From Pinus tabuliformis (taxonomy: Eukaryota; Streptophyta; Pinopsida; Pinales; Pinaceae), in assembly GCA_031772625.1 (NCBI GenBank), contig CM062818.1, positions 1,681,624,167 to 1,681,688,166 of the forward strand: 64,000 nt of DNA, written 5' to 3'. The position numbers were made by a program, and so were the translations under genes. The notes beneath the pieces are model-generated. The model was not told the DNA's origin, did not search any database, and worked only from the letters and a program-made list of their open reading frames with translations. This document shows, piece by piece, positions 35,601 to 45,086 of the stretch. How positions within the stretch are numbered: position 1 is the stretch's first letter; each line of letters begins with the position of its first letter.

Positions 35601-36198
35601 TTACTATTTACACTGTACAAAAACTATAAAAAAATTATATACAATTTAAGAAACCCCATTCCAAACCCAACAAAAAAAAAAAACTAAAAAAACAATACAT
35701 TGGACAAATGTCAAAAACCCTATTCCAAACCCAATCAAAAAAACTAAAAAAAAAAATTACATTGGACAAATGTCAAAAACCCCATTCCAAACCCAACCAA
35801 AAACATTGAAAAAAACAAAAACAAAGTTACAAAACAATGAAAACAAAAAACATTGGTGCCCATACTGTTTTTATGGACATAATCGGTCTCCTCCTTAGCA
35901 CACACTTTGATTTTCTCCTCCATGTAGTTGATTTAGATCCAAAATGGCAAAATCTCCAAGCCTCCAACACTCCAAGTTTCCAAACCCCATCGCGCACTCT
36001 GTTGTCCAAATGAAATGAAAAAAAATCGTGTTTTTCCCTTTTAACACGTGCTGCCCTAGCATCCCATGATTTTTTCAGTAAAAATCGCGATTTTTTCGAA
36101 AAATCGGGCCAAAAAAGAATCCGATTACTAAGCACAATCTTCTCTTTTCATTGAAATTATTGCAATTATACGATAATATCGTGATTTTAACAACATTG
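32691..36198 (-). mobile_element. hAT-family DNA transposon, Tag1-like ends
   Basis: A 3508-bp element with terminal inverted repeats CAATGTTG and CAACATTG, flanked by a perfect 8-bp target duplication ATCATAGT (32683-32690 and 36199-36206). Inside the first eight bases the inverted repeats continue imperfectly. The 8-bp duplication, the BED finger, DUF659 and the hAT C-terminal domain all fit the hAT superfamily. The CAATGTT start resembles Arabidopsis Tag1. The uninterrupted target is visible in F (near 21946), which confirms the insertion point. The transposase has a frameshift and a stop, so the copy cannot move itself, but with intact ends it could be mobilised in trans. Confidence 0.92.
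33061..35489 (-). pseudogene. hAT transposase gene, three or more exons, recently inactivated
   Basis: The N-terminal 150 residues (35028-35489) carry a BED-type zinc finger, TCKLCGHHM then YRLKYHLA. The DUF659 and catalytic part (33819-35076) has SDGWIDQKGRTLINFL, then VIKDNAANYV and the TPCAAHCIDLML block. An intron with GT and AG ends (33718-33818) precedes a 142-bp exon (33576-33717) with the hATC dimerisation motif GIRILSQTCSSSGC. A second intron (33467-33575) leads to the last exon (33061-33466), which has an acidic E-run and a basic tail. Two lesions are seen: a run of 7 T at 35100-35106 where the frame needs 8, and a TAG at 33614-33616 where hAT proteins have Trp. Otherwise it is open, which suggests recent loss. 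Confidence 0.9.
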
Positions 36199-36849
36199 AT
36201 CATAGTAACCAACATTGTTTCCACAACAAGACCTTGACTGGCAACTCTATCTCTCATTAGATCAAAGCACAAAGTTGGCGAGACCAATGACTATAGAGAC
36301 CTTCATCATTGTATCTCAAGGTACATATCCACCCAGGTGTTCACTAAGTATCACCTTCCAGGACTTTTCTTATCTTGGGTTCCCAGCCCTCAAAGAATAT
36401 CGGTCCTCCTACCTACTCTTATCTTGGATGACCTACACATCCTCAAAGAGCATCAAATGCCAGATGATTACCCAATCCTCCATTCTTTCCTCCCAAGTGA
36501 AGACAAGAATGTTGTGTCTATCTCTGCCTCTCAAATAGAGAAGATATGCCCATTCCCACGATGGAATGTACCCAAGCTCCCTCTAACCAGGGACTTGCCC
36601 AAGCTTCCTCTCAATTAGGGACTTGTCAGAGCTCCCTTTCAACTAGGGACTCTTCTTTTCATCAACAACTTCTTTTTGTGTGTCCTTCAGCTGCATGATC
36701 AATTTTAATTTTTATTCCTTGATGTCAAGAGACTCAGTCGAGCTTCTTCCTTGTCAGGCATTAGCCATCCATCACTTTCCTTCTTGGTTCGTCATGTCAT
36801 TCTTCTCTTCATGGAAAGTGGCTAGCTTGATACATATCTGGAACCTTCT

Positions 36850-37125
36850 TCATATGGCTACTTCTTTCTCATCATGCTTCTTTCCGGAATTTCCACCCTC
36901 CACATGAATGCTAGTTGTACTTGCAGTTACAACTCTTGTTTCAGTAGCCCTTTCAAGATGGCTATTCATCATGACATCTTGTTGGCTTGAATCCTCCGCA
37001 TCTTGCATGTTCACATCTCCGAGGTCTTTCCAAGTGTCAAGGGTCCTTTGAGCTTTTTCTTCCTTTCTCAGAATTCGTGTGTCTCCCCCTGATTTTGAAT
37101 CTACCTTGGACAAGTGGTTTCCCAT
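36850..37125 (-). CDS. Unrecognised 91-aa frame inside element E
   Basis: The translation starts MGNHLSKVDSKSGG and is hydrophilic and rich in Lys, Asp and Glu (TLDTWKDLGD, then HVEGGNSGKKHDEKE). I do not recognise it. It covers the stretch where F carries an intron-like insertion and is open across the aligned junction. It may be a captured host fragment or the remnant of an element-specific protein. Chance is possible at this length. Confidence 0.3.
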   Translation of the reverse strand: MGNHLSKVDSKSGGDTRILRKEEKAQRTLDTWKDLGDVNMQDAEDSSQQDVMMNSHLERATETRVVTASTTSIHVEGGNSGKKHDEKEVAI

Positions 37126-37204
37126 CGGTTAGTCTCTACCTAGGCAAAAGTGTCCAAAATAATTATTTTCCTAAGTGTGACTTTATAAAGTGAAAGTGAC
37201 TTTC

Positions 37205-38493
37205 TGTTAAAATTGGCAACTAGGGCCAAACTCCATGTGGATCATATTATTTATGGCAGTTGATATTTTTATTGGATCCCTCTCATTGAGAGGTGTAGCA
37301 TTGATCTAAAGATCACTTGATCCCGATAAGTATTTATGAAGTTATGAAATTATTTATGTTATGGACAGATTGTTAAGTCGGCCAACAACTTATGTAGGCT
37401 TAGAAGCCCAACAGTGATGTCTATTCAACCTCTATGTTTTAGTATAAATAGAAGAGGACTTCAAGTCATTTCTACACACACTTGGATCTCTTTCTCTCTC
37501 TACTTCTCTTTGGGTTTTAGTAGGAGGAGAAATCATAAGGAAAAGCCGAAAAATCCGGAAAAGCCGGAAAAGTCGGAAAAGCCAGAACTGCAGGAAAACC
37601 CAGAATAGCCGGAAAAGTCAAAACTTCCGGAAAAGCCAGAAAAGCTAGAACTGTCGGAAAAGCCGAAACTGCCGGAAAAGCCGAAAATGTTGGAAAAGCC
37701 GGAAATACCGGAAAAGCCAGAAAAGCCGAAAAAGTCAGAAAAGTTGGAGGTGCCGGAAATACAGGAAAAGCCAGAAAGGCCGAAAAAGTCAGAAAAGTCG
37801 GAGATGCCGGAACTATCGGAACTACAGGAAAAGTTGGAACTGCCGGAAAAGTCGGAACTACTGGGAACTGCCGAAACAGCCGGAGCATCTGTCTCCAAAG
37901 GAAGGCAGCATGATGTATGAGATCATGGGCAGCATAATAAGCAGCATGATGATATGAGCATGGGCAGCATAATGATGAATGAGATCATGAGCATGGGCAG
38001 CTTGATGATGAATAAGACCATGGAAGATGCAGCATGATGAGCAGCATGAAGATGAGAGCAGCTCAGTCATCAAGGTTCAACACATGTGACAGTACAACAA
38101 GGTGTCACACGGTAATGTGTAGCAAATAGATGAGACGCGGCACTATGATAGGTGAACGAGTCACCTTAGAGAATCAATTGAAGCAATATGTCTTCAACTG
38201 ATCTCATGCCGATATCAAAAGTCAAAGTGATTGACTTCTATTGTAAATGTACTATCTCTCTCACTTTCTCTGTTGAACCTTGAAGAACATAAAAGAAGAA
38301 TTGATCAAGGGTTTCCCCACATTGTGGGGTTTGTCCCTAGCTAGCACCACATCTTGTGTCCTCTTGTCTTGGCTTGTCTTCTGCGATTTATATTTATGTT
38401 CTATCTGCAGTTTACTTTATGCTGATGAGATTGCTAATGTGGAAAAGAAATTGAAATAAATTGCTCTAGCATAGACCATACCTAAAATTAGCA
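37205..38493 (+). repeat. 5' LTR of element A
   Basis: A 1289-bp LTR starting TGTTAAAATTGGC and ending AAAATTAGCA, with a TATA box (GTATAAATAGAAG) at about 37442. It includes a minisatellite (37545-37880) and GCAGCATGATGA-like repeats to about 38050. Confidence 0.9.
37545..37880 (+). repeat. CCGGAAAAG minisatellite in the A 5' LTR
   Basis: Nine- to fifteen-base units (GCCGGAAAA, GTCGGAACT and similar) run about 335 bp here but only about 170 bp at the same place in the 3' LTR (48215-48385). All units keep a multiple-of-three length, so plus-strand frames read (EKPEKSE)n and minus-strand frames (FSGFSG)n. Confidence 0.9.
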
Positions 38494-38853
38494 TGGTATC
38501 AGAGCTGAGGTGAAGACAATGCCCAAGCAAGAGTGAAAGAGCAACCACCAAAGACAATAGGAACAAGACAAAAGGATCAGTGAGTTCCACATCTCTCTTC
38601 TAAGTTTGCTAAGGGTGAAGTGGAAGCAGAGAATATTATCAGAATGGCACAGCAGAAGATCACTTCATTGGGAAGTTCAGATCTAAGGGTGGAAGCAAAG
38701 GCAGATTCCTTGGTTGCAATAAGTTCGGCCATCATGCAAAGGAGTGTCCGAATAGCAGACACACATCTCTTGATGAAGATAACAATCATTCCGAGACATC
38801 TTCAATGATCAGAGGAATGATAAGTAATGCAGGTCATCAAGGAAATGGTCGAC

Positions 38854-39690
38854 TGTTAAATTTGGACAACTAGGTCCAAACTCCATGTTCTGATGCTCAG
38901 ATTAAGAGGCTAATATTTTTGTTGGATTCCTCTTTCTGAGAGGTGTAAAATCCATATAAAAATAGTCTTAATCCGATGAGCAGAACTTATATTTTGAATT
39001 TATTATTCTTAATAAATTATATGTGCAAGGTCAGCCAGTTTTGTAATGCAGGCTCACATGCCCAACAGATGTGTCACACACCCTCATTGATGGATATATA
39101 TACAGGAAAAGTTGGAGAGAATTTGATCACAACACAACTCACATCTTCCTCTCTCATCCTAAAAAGTACGAGCTACCTGGAGGACGAATTTCAGCCACAC
39201 GTGGGAAGGACGAAGAGGATGCTTTTCTGCTGCTAGGGTTTCGCAGAAGTTTGACCAGCGTTGACTTTGGTCAACGCTTGGTCCAAACAAGCTGAAAACT
39301 TGTGGGAGGTTCGATTTTTGAAGGCCGTACTACCTGGCACAAAAATCGAGGTCAAAGGGTTGACCGTTTTGCCTATGCGTTGACCTTTAGCTTGCTGCCC
39401 CTGCGTTGACTTTTCAGGACAGCGTTGACTTTTGTAGAACTGACTTGGGTTGACTCATCTACTGGTTGGAGGGTTGTTGTGACACATGCTGGGCTGGCTG
39501 ACCAAAGGAGACTTTGCTGGTTGAAGCATCCTGTTGACCGCCGAAACGAACACATACATTTTTCTTGTTTCTGATTTGTCTTCTGTAAGATCTGCTTATA
39601 TGTTCTATCTGCATTTTGCTTATCTACTTGTATGATTGCTGTGAGAAAAGTGAAATTGCTCTTAGCATAGAACATCTTCAAAACTTTACA
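38854..39690 (+). repeat. 5' LTR of element B
   Basis: An 837-bp LTR with TG and CA ends. A TATA-like TATATATACAGG lies at about 39092, a CACGTG at 39193, and a cluster of W-box motifs at 39251-39540. Confidence 0.95.
39251..39540 (+). promoter_or_regulatory. W-box (TTGACY) cluster in the B LTR
   Basis: About eight TTGACC/TTGACT motifs on the plus strand and two GGTCAA on the minus strand fall within 290 bp, several in a GCGTTGACTTT context. WRKY transcription factors bind this core. The cluster lies downstream of the TATA-like box. Function is inferred. Confidence 0.55.
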
Positions 39691-39707
39691 TGGTATCAGA
39701 GCTGAGG
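39691..39707 (+). promoter_or_regulatory. Primer binding site of element B
   Basis: TGGTATCAGAGCTGAGG, complementary to the 3' end of initiator Met tRNA, directly abuts the LTR. Confidence 0.95.
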
Positions 39708-39747
39708 TGAAGACAAACTCTATCTATAGCAATCATCATCGAAGGAA

Positions 39748-42700
39748 ATGGATTCCTCTAAGCTTGAATTCAGGGAGAATGACAAGCTGACTGGAAGTGA
39801 TGACTTCCATGCCTGGAAGATGTTATTAGATCTCAAATTAGAAGATCATGATCTCCTAGATCATGTGACAGGGAAGATTCAAGAACCTCCATCAAATGCC
39901 TCTGCTGCTGTTAAACACAAGTATAAGAAGGGAGAAATCAGAGCAAAGCTGCTGATCAGGGAATCCATAAATAAGAGTCTGGTTGCCTACATATCTGAAC
40001 TAGGCACATCCAAGGAGATGTATGACAAACTGATACTTATGTTCCGAGTAAACAATGTGAACCAAGTGCTATTCCTCAAGAACAAGTTGAAGAATATGAA
40101 GAAGGGCCGAGACGAGTCTATTCAAACTTTCTTTATGAAGTTGACCGAAACCAGGAACAATCTGCTAGCTATTGGGGAGACAATAACTGATCGTGAGATG
40201 GTTCTCACCGCACTTGGAGGACTTCCATATGAATGGCAAGTATTCACAACTACCATTCTCAACAATAATACCATCCCTAACTTTGATGAGCTTCTGTCTA
40301 GATGTATGCAAGAAGAAACAAGGATGAAGGAATTTGATAATGAAAGAAATGCTGCCTATGTTGCTCATTCCCGAAAGAAGAACTCTGGTGGTTCCAAGGA
40401 CAAAGGAAGGACTAAGACTCAAAAGAAGAAGGGTAAATGTTTCACCTGCCATAGGACTGGACACTATGCTAGAGAATGCCCCTTCCAGAAGAATTCTCCC
40501 GATAGTGACGACAACAACAACAACCGAAGGAATGGGAATCGAAGAAATGACAAATCCAAAGGAAAGAGGAAGGCTCACTTTGAAGGAAACAATCCACCTT
40601 CTAAAAGGACCAGAAATACCAGGTATGAGGAGTCTAATGTTGTTAATAAAAGAAATGAGTATATTCTAATATCTGCTCTCTCAGCTGCATCTCCGCCCGA
40701 CACTATGGATGTCTGGCTAATCGATAGTGGTGCCTCAAGACACATCACCGGATTCAAGGAAGCACTTTCTGACATGGTTAAAAGGGATACTAATCTAGAA
40801 ATTATCCTTGGGGATAATGCCACTTATCCTGTGAAAGGGACCGGGACTGTGACCCTCCACTTGTCTCAAGGACAAGTCCTCCATCTACAAGATGTACTCT
40901 ATGTACCCCAATTGAAGAAAAACCTTGTGTCTGTATCTGCCATGGAAGACAAAGGTTTCAATGTAACTTTCTCTGATGGAAAGGTACTCATGTGGAAGAA
41001 GAGCTTCAAGGAAGCTATCTCAATTGGTTTTAGAGTTGGTACACTCTACCAGGTTGGAGGGAGTCCGTTGGGAGCTATGACTTGTGATACTATCCGTCAA
41101 ACCGAACTATGGCACCGAAGATTTGGACACCTTCATTACAAGGCTCTTCCCGAAGCAAGGAAGGTGGTGACAGGGATGCCTGATTTTGGAAATAATCATA
41201 AAGGTGTATGTAAGGGCTGTGCTGAAGAAAAACATACAAGGGGACCTTTCCCCTCAAGTGTCACAAAGACATCTGAGATATTGCAACTGGTCCATTCTGA
41301 TCTTTCCGGTATGTTGCCTGTAACATCCCTGGGGGGATGTTCTTACTATATGACATTTACTGATGACTTCTCTCGCAAAACCTGGATATACTTCTTGAAG
41401 AAGAAGGATGAGGCTTTCATGTGGTTCCGTACCTTCAAAGCCTTGGTGGAAAATATGACCGGAAAGAAGATCAAGATTTTGAGGACTGACAATGGCACTG
41501 AATATGAGTCAAATGAGTTCAAAGACTTTTGCAGAGAAGTTGGCATTAAGAGGGAGTCTACCACTGCATATACTCCTGAGCAGAATGGTGTTGCTGAACG
41601 CAAGAATAGGACTATTGTGGAAGCTGCCCGTGCCATGCTATGTGACCAGGGTCTTCCAAAGTTTCTGTGGGGAGAAGCTGCAAATACTGCTGTGTACATT
41701 CAAAACCGATGCCCTCATTCCGCTTTGGACTCCAAAACTCCCGAAGAGGTTTTCTCTGGTAAGAAACCTGATGTCTCACATTTTAGAATTTTTGGATGTC
41801 CTGTCTATTTTCATGTGCCGAAAGAAAAGAGAAGTAAGCTGGATGCTACTGGGAAGAAAGGAATGTTTGTGGGCTACAGTGAGACTTCTAAGGCATATAG
41901 AGTCTATGTACCTGGTCAAAGGGAAGTAGAGATAAGCCATGATGTCACTTTTGACGAAGATGCTTCCCTGAAGAAAGTAGTAGATCTTCCTAGATCTGAA
42001 GAAAACCATGAAGAAAGACCTGGAAATCTGGAAGAACCCCAGGATGAGACTATGCCTGATGTTGAAGGGCCAATGGACCCTATTGATCCTTCCCCTTCTC
42101 TAGGAAAGAGGCCATCATGGCTCAGGGACACCCTCGAAGATGCTGAGGGTCATGCTGCCCCAAGGGGAACATTCCGAGAAAGCAAGAAGCCGTGTAGATA
42201 CCAAGGGTATCTAGCTGCCATGAGTACTATTATACAATCTGAACCTGGATCTTTTGAGGAAGCCATCAAGCATCAAGTCTGGAAAGATGCTATGCATGAA
42301 GAATATGAGGCTATTATGAAGAATGATGTCTGGGATGTGGTCCCGAGACCGAAGGACAAATCTGTTGTCACCGCTAAATGGCTCTACAAGATTAAACATG
42401 GATCTGATGGGAGTGCTGAAAAGTTTAAGGCAAGATTTGTTGCTCGTGGCTTCTCTCAAAAGGAAGGAATTGACTATGACGATATATTTGCACCTGTGGC
42501 TCGATATACCACCATCCGATCCATCATAGCCCTTGCTGCTACGCAAGGATGGAGTCTTCATCAGATGGATGTCAAGACCGCTTTTCTGCATGGTGCAATA
42601 AAGGAAGAGGTGTATGTAGAACAACCTCTGGGATTTGAAGTTCAAGATCGAGACACTTATGTCTGCAGGTTGAAGAAAGCCCTCTATGGGTTAAAGCAAG

Positions 42701-43794
42701 CACCCAGAGCTTGGTATGAGAGGATGGATAGTTACTTGATGAAGTTGGGCTTCACTCGAAGCAATGCTGATCCAAACCTTTACTTTAAGGTTGAGGAAGG
42801 AAAGCCTCTCATTCTAGTGCTGTATGTGGACGACCTCTTCCTGACAGGTGATGACCCTCTCCTTCATCAATGTAAGAGGGAGCTTGCTGCTGAGTTCGAG
42901 ATGAAAGACCTAGGACTGATGCACTATTTCCTAGGCCTGGAGGTCTGGCAGAGACCTGGAGAGATTTTCCTTTCTCAAGGAAAGTATATTGTGAAGCTTC
43001 TGGAAAGATTTGGGATGGTGGACTGTAAGTCCGTGTCGACACCAATGGAACTCAACTTTAAGAAGTTGAGTGGCAGCGCTGCAGGGCCTATCTTGGCCAA
43101 TCCTACTGAGTATCGTCAACTCATAGGAGCTTTCATGTTCTTAGTGAACACCCATCCGGACATATGTTTTGCAGTGAATACTTTGAGTCAACAGATGGTT
43201 GAGCCTCATCATTTTCACTGGGTTGGTGCCAAGAATCTTTTGAGATATCTTCGGGGCACGATAAACCATGGGCTGAGATACACTGCCGGGAGTGTGATAC
43301 TCCGGGGATATACTGATGCCGATTGGGCTGGCAGTGTGGTGGATCGTAAGAGCACATCTGGATGCTGTTTCAATCTTGGTTCTGCTTCGATCTCATGGAT
43401 GAGCAAGAAGCAGAAGTCGGTGGCTTTGAGCACCGCGGAGGACGAATACATTGCTGCTAGTATGGCCTGTTGTGAAGCAGTTTGGTTGAGGAAGCTCTTT
43501 AGTGAGCTGTTCCAACATGTGCTAGATACCACTGTAATACTCTGTGATAATCAGAGTGGGATTCGTATGACTGAGAATCCTGTGTTCCACGACCGATCCA
43601 AGCATATTGATATCAGGTACCACTTTATCCGGGATATGGTACAGCGAGGCGCCGTAAGGCTCGATCATATAGGAACTGATGAGCAGGTCGCGGATATTCT
43701 CACTAAGCCCCTGGGGAAGGTCAAGTTCCTAACCTTCCGTGAGAGTCTTGGTGTCGTGGAAAGACCCTATGATGTGGGTCCTGTTGGACGATGA
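39748..43794 (+). CDS. Copia gag-pol polyprotein of element B, 1348 aa
   Basis: This encodes all proteins for a Ty1/Copia cycle in one frame. The order is a UBN2-type gag (about residues 5-200); CCHC knuckle (Cys231, Cys234, His239, Cys244); aspartic protease with DSGASRH (Asp326); GAG-pre-integrase and HHCC region (about 450-505); integrase core with Asp518, Asp581 and Glu617; reverse transcriptase from about 860 with YVDD at 1026-1029; and RNase H with YTDADW (Asp1190). The length is typical for plant Copia. The start is the first ATG 41 bases after the primer site and fits the MDSSKLEF-type gag start. I assigned no named lineage. The frame is open throughout. Confidence 0.95.
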   Translation: MDSSKLEFRENDKLTGSDDFHAWKMLLDLKLEDHDLLDHVTGKIQEPPSNASAAVKHKYKKGEIRAKLLIRESINKSLVAYISELGTSKEMYDKLILMFRVNNVNQVLFLKNKLKNMKKGRDESIQTFFMKLTETRNNLLAIGETITDREMVLTALGGLPYEWQVFTTTILNNNTIPNFDELLSRCMQEETRMKEFDNERNAAYVAHSRKKNSGGSKDKGRTKTQKKKGKCFTCHRTGHYARECPFQKNSPDSDDNNNNRRNGNRRNDKSKGKRKAHFEGNNPPSKRTRNTRYEESNVVNKRNEYILISALSAASPPDTMDVWLIDSGASRHITGFKEALSDMVKRDTNLEIILGDNATYPVKGTGTVTLHLSQGQVLHLQDVLYVPQLKKNLVSVSAMEDKGFNVTFSDGKVLMWKKSFKEAISIGFRVGTLYQVGGSPLGAMTCDTIRQTELWHRRFGHLHYKALPEARKVVTGMPDFGNNHKGVCKGCAEEKHTRGPFPSSVTKTSEILQLVHSDLSGMLPVTSLGGCSYYMTFTDDFSRKTWIYFLKKKDEAFMWFRTFKALVENMTGKKIKILRTDNGTEYESNEFKDFCREVGIKRESTTAYTPEQNGVAERKNRTIVEAARAMLCDQGLPKFLWGEAANTAVYIQNRCPHSALDSKTPEEVFSGKKPDVSHFRIFGCPVYFHVPKEKRSKLDATGKKGMFVGYSETSKAYRVYVPGQREVEISHDVTFDEDASLKKVVDLPRSEENHEERPGNLEEPQDETMPDVEGPMDPIDPSPSLGKRPSWLRDTLEDAEGHAAPRGTFRESKKPCRYQGYLAAMSTIIQSEPGSFEEAIKHQVWKDAMHEEYEAIMKNDVWDVVPRPKDKSVVTAKWLYKIKHGSDGSAEKFKARFVARGFSQKEGIDYDDIFAPVARYTTIRSIIALAATQGWSLHQMDVKTAFLHGAIKEEVYVEQPLGFEVQDRDTYVCRLKKALYGLKQAPRAWYERMDSYLMKLGFTRSNADPNLYFKVEEGKPLILVLYVDDLFLTGDDPLLHQCKRELAAEFEMKDLGLMHYFLGLEVWQRPGEIFLSQGKYIVKLLERFGMVDCKSVSTPMELNFKKLSGSAAGPILANPTEYRQLIGAFMFLVNTHPDICFAVNTLSQQMVEPHHFHWVGAKNLLRYLRGTINHGLRYTAGSVILRGYTDADWAGSVVDRKSTSGCCFNLGSASISWMSKKQKSVALSTAEDEYIAASMACCEAVWLRKLFSELFQHVLDTTVILCDNQSGIRMTENPVFHDRSKHIDIRYHFIRDMVQRGAVRLDHIGTDEQVADILTKPLGKVKFLTFRESLGVVERPYDVGPVGR

Positions 43795-44061
43795 GCTCTG
43801 GGAGCTCTGGGGGGCTTTGGGGATAGCTTCTCGGAGCTATAAGCACTCATAATGCTTCTGCCCCACCCTTGTGATTATTGAGCTGGTTCGCCACTCATTT
43901 AATCTGTGCCCCGTATACATCCTACCCATTGAGTTCAGGGCTCATGGGAAGTACCTCTCATTTGGCCAATGAGGTGTGGAAAAGCTAGAGACTATTAGCA
44001 AAGACTGATGGACGCATCAGAGATTGCCGTACTCTCTATCTAGGATGGCATGGTCCAACCA

Positions 44062-44118
44062 CTTGATCTGGGATCAAGATTTGTGAGGTCTGGGACCTCT
44101 GGACTGATTATGTCAGTC
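44062..44118 (+). repeat. Three consecutive hairpins in the B 3' non-coding region
   Basis: CTTGATC-TGG-GATCAAG (44062-44078), GAGGTC-TGG-GACCTC (44085-44099) and GACTGA-TTATG-TCAGTC (44102-44118) are perfect short inverted repeats between the polyprotein stop and the polypurine tract. Confidence 0.8.
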
Positions 44119-44227
44119 AGGGAATGATGTCTTTGTGACTGACCCACTTTGTTCTGAAATAAAGAAGCCAGCAAAGCAAGTTTCGGCGGGATGACTCACG
44201 ATGTTAATTGCACTAATAGATGGAGTT

Positions 44228-44246
44228 CTCCCTAGTTGAGAGGGAG
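44228..44246 (+). promoter_or_regulatory. Polypurine tract of element B
   Basis: CTCCCTAGTTGAGAGGGAG lies directly before the 3' LTR. CTCCCT and AGGGAG are complementary, so the tract can fold on itself. The same design occurs in A, E, F, K and R. Confidence 0.85.
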
Positions 44247-45081
44247 TGTTAAATTTGGACAACTAGGTCCAAACTCCATGTTCTGATGCTCAGATTAAGA
44301 GGCTAATATTTTTGTTGGATTCCTCTTTCTGAGAGGTGTAAAATCCATATAAAAATAGTCTTAATCCGATGAGCAGAACTTATATTTTGAATTTATTATT
44401 CTTAATAAATTATATGTGCAAGGTCAGCCAGTTTTGTAATGTAGGCTCACATGCCCAACAGATGTGTCACACACCCTCATTGATGGATATATATACAGGA
44501 AAAGTTGGAGAGAATTTGATCACAACACAACTCACATCTTCCTCTCTCATCCTAAAAAGTACGAGCTACCTGGAGGACGAATTTCAGCCACACGTGGGAA
44601 GGACGAAGAGGATTTTTCTGCTGCTAGGGTTTCGCAGAAGTTTGACCAGCGTTGACTTTGGTCAACGCTTGGTCCAAACAAGCTGAAAACTTGTGGGAGG
44701 TTCGATTTTTGAAGGCCGTACTACCTGGCACAAAAATCGAGGTCAAAGGGTTGACCGTTTTGCCTATGCGTTGACCTTTAGCTTTCTGCCCCTGCGTTGA
44801 CTTTTCAGGACAACGTTGACTTTTGTAGAACTGACTTGGGTTGACTCATCCACTGGTTGGAGGGTTGTTGTGACACATGCTGGGCTGGCTGACCAAAGGA
44901 GACTTTGCTGGTTGAAGCATCCTGTTGACCGCCGAAACGAACACATACATTTTTCTTGTTTCTGATTTGTCTTCTGTAAGATATGCTTATATGTTCTATC
45001 TGCATTTTGCTTATCTACTTGTATGATTGCTGTGAGAAAAGTGAAATTGCTCTTAGCATAGAACATCTTCAAAACTTTACA
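44247..45081 (+). repeat. 3' LTR of element B
   Basis: An 835-bp LTR, nearly identical to 38854-39690. Confidence 0.95.
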
Positions 45082-45086
45082 TCGAC

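Larger units (their letters stand above)
31282..37150 (-). mobile_element. Copia-like element E, 3' part, carrying a hAT insertion
   Basis: The 3' LTR is 31282-32573, with the polypurine tract immediately right of it on the minus strand. The internal sequence (32574-32690 and 36199-37150) aligns with the F internal region from its LTR edge inward. The hAT at 32691-36198 splits it. It includes a 92-codon minus-strand frame (36850-37125) of unknown meaning, in the segment where F has an intron-like insertion. Its right side meets element D near 37150, and that boundary is approximate. It is broken, and the 5' LTR is not in the window. Confidence 0.75.
38854..45081 (+). mobile_element. Copia element B, looks whole and young
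   Basis: A 6228-bp element inserted in A between its gag knuckle and protease remnants. The LTRs are 38854-39690 and 44247-45081, and the target duplication TCGAC (38849-38853 and 45082-45086) is perfect. The primer site TGGTATCAGAGCTGAGG lies at 39691 and the polypurine tract at 44228-44246. One uninterrupted polyprotein frame fills 39748-43794. By eye the LTRs differ by about five substitutions and one 2-bp indel, roughly 0.6 percent. At commonly used plant rates this means from about two hundred thousand to one and a half million years. No break was seen. Confidence 0.95.

Noticed and set aside
37517-37898. Minus-strand frames with (FSGFSG) or (FPAFPA) repeats, resembling silk-like or elastin-like proteins
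   Set aside because: They are translations of the CCGGAAAAG minisatellite inside an LTR, open because the unit is a multiple of three.
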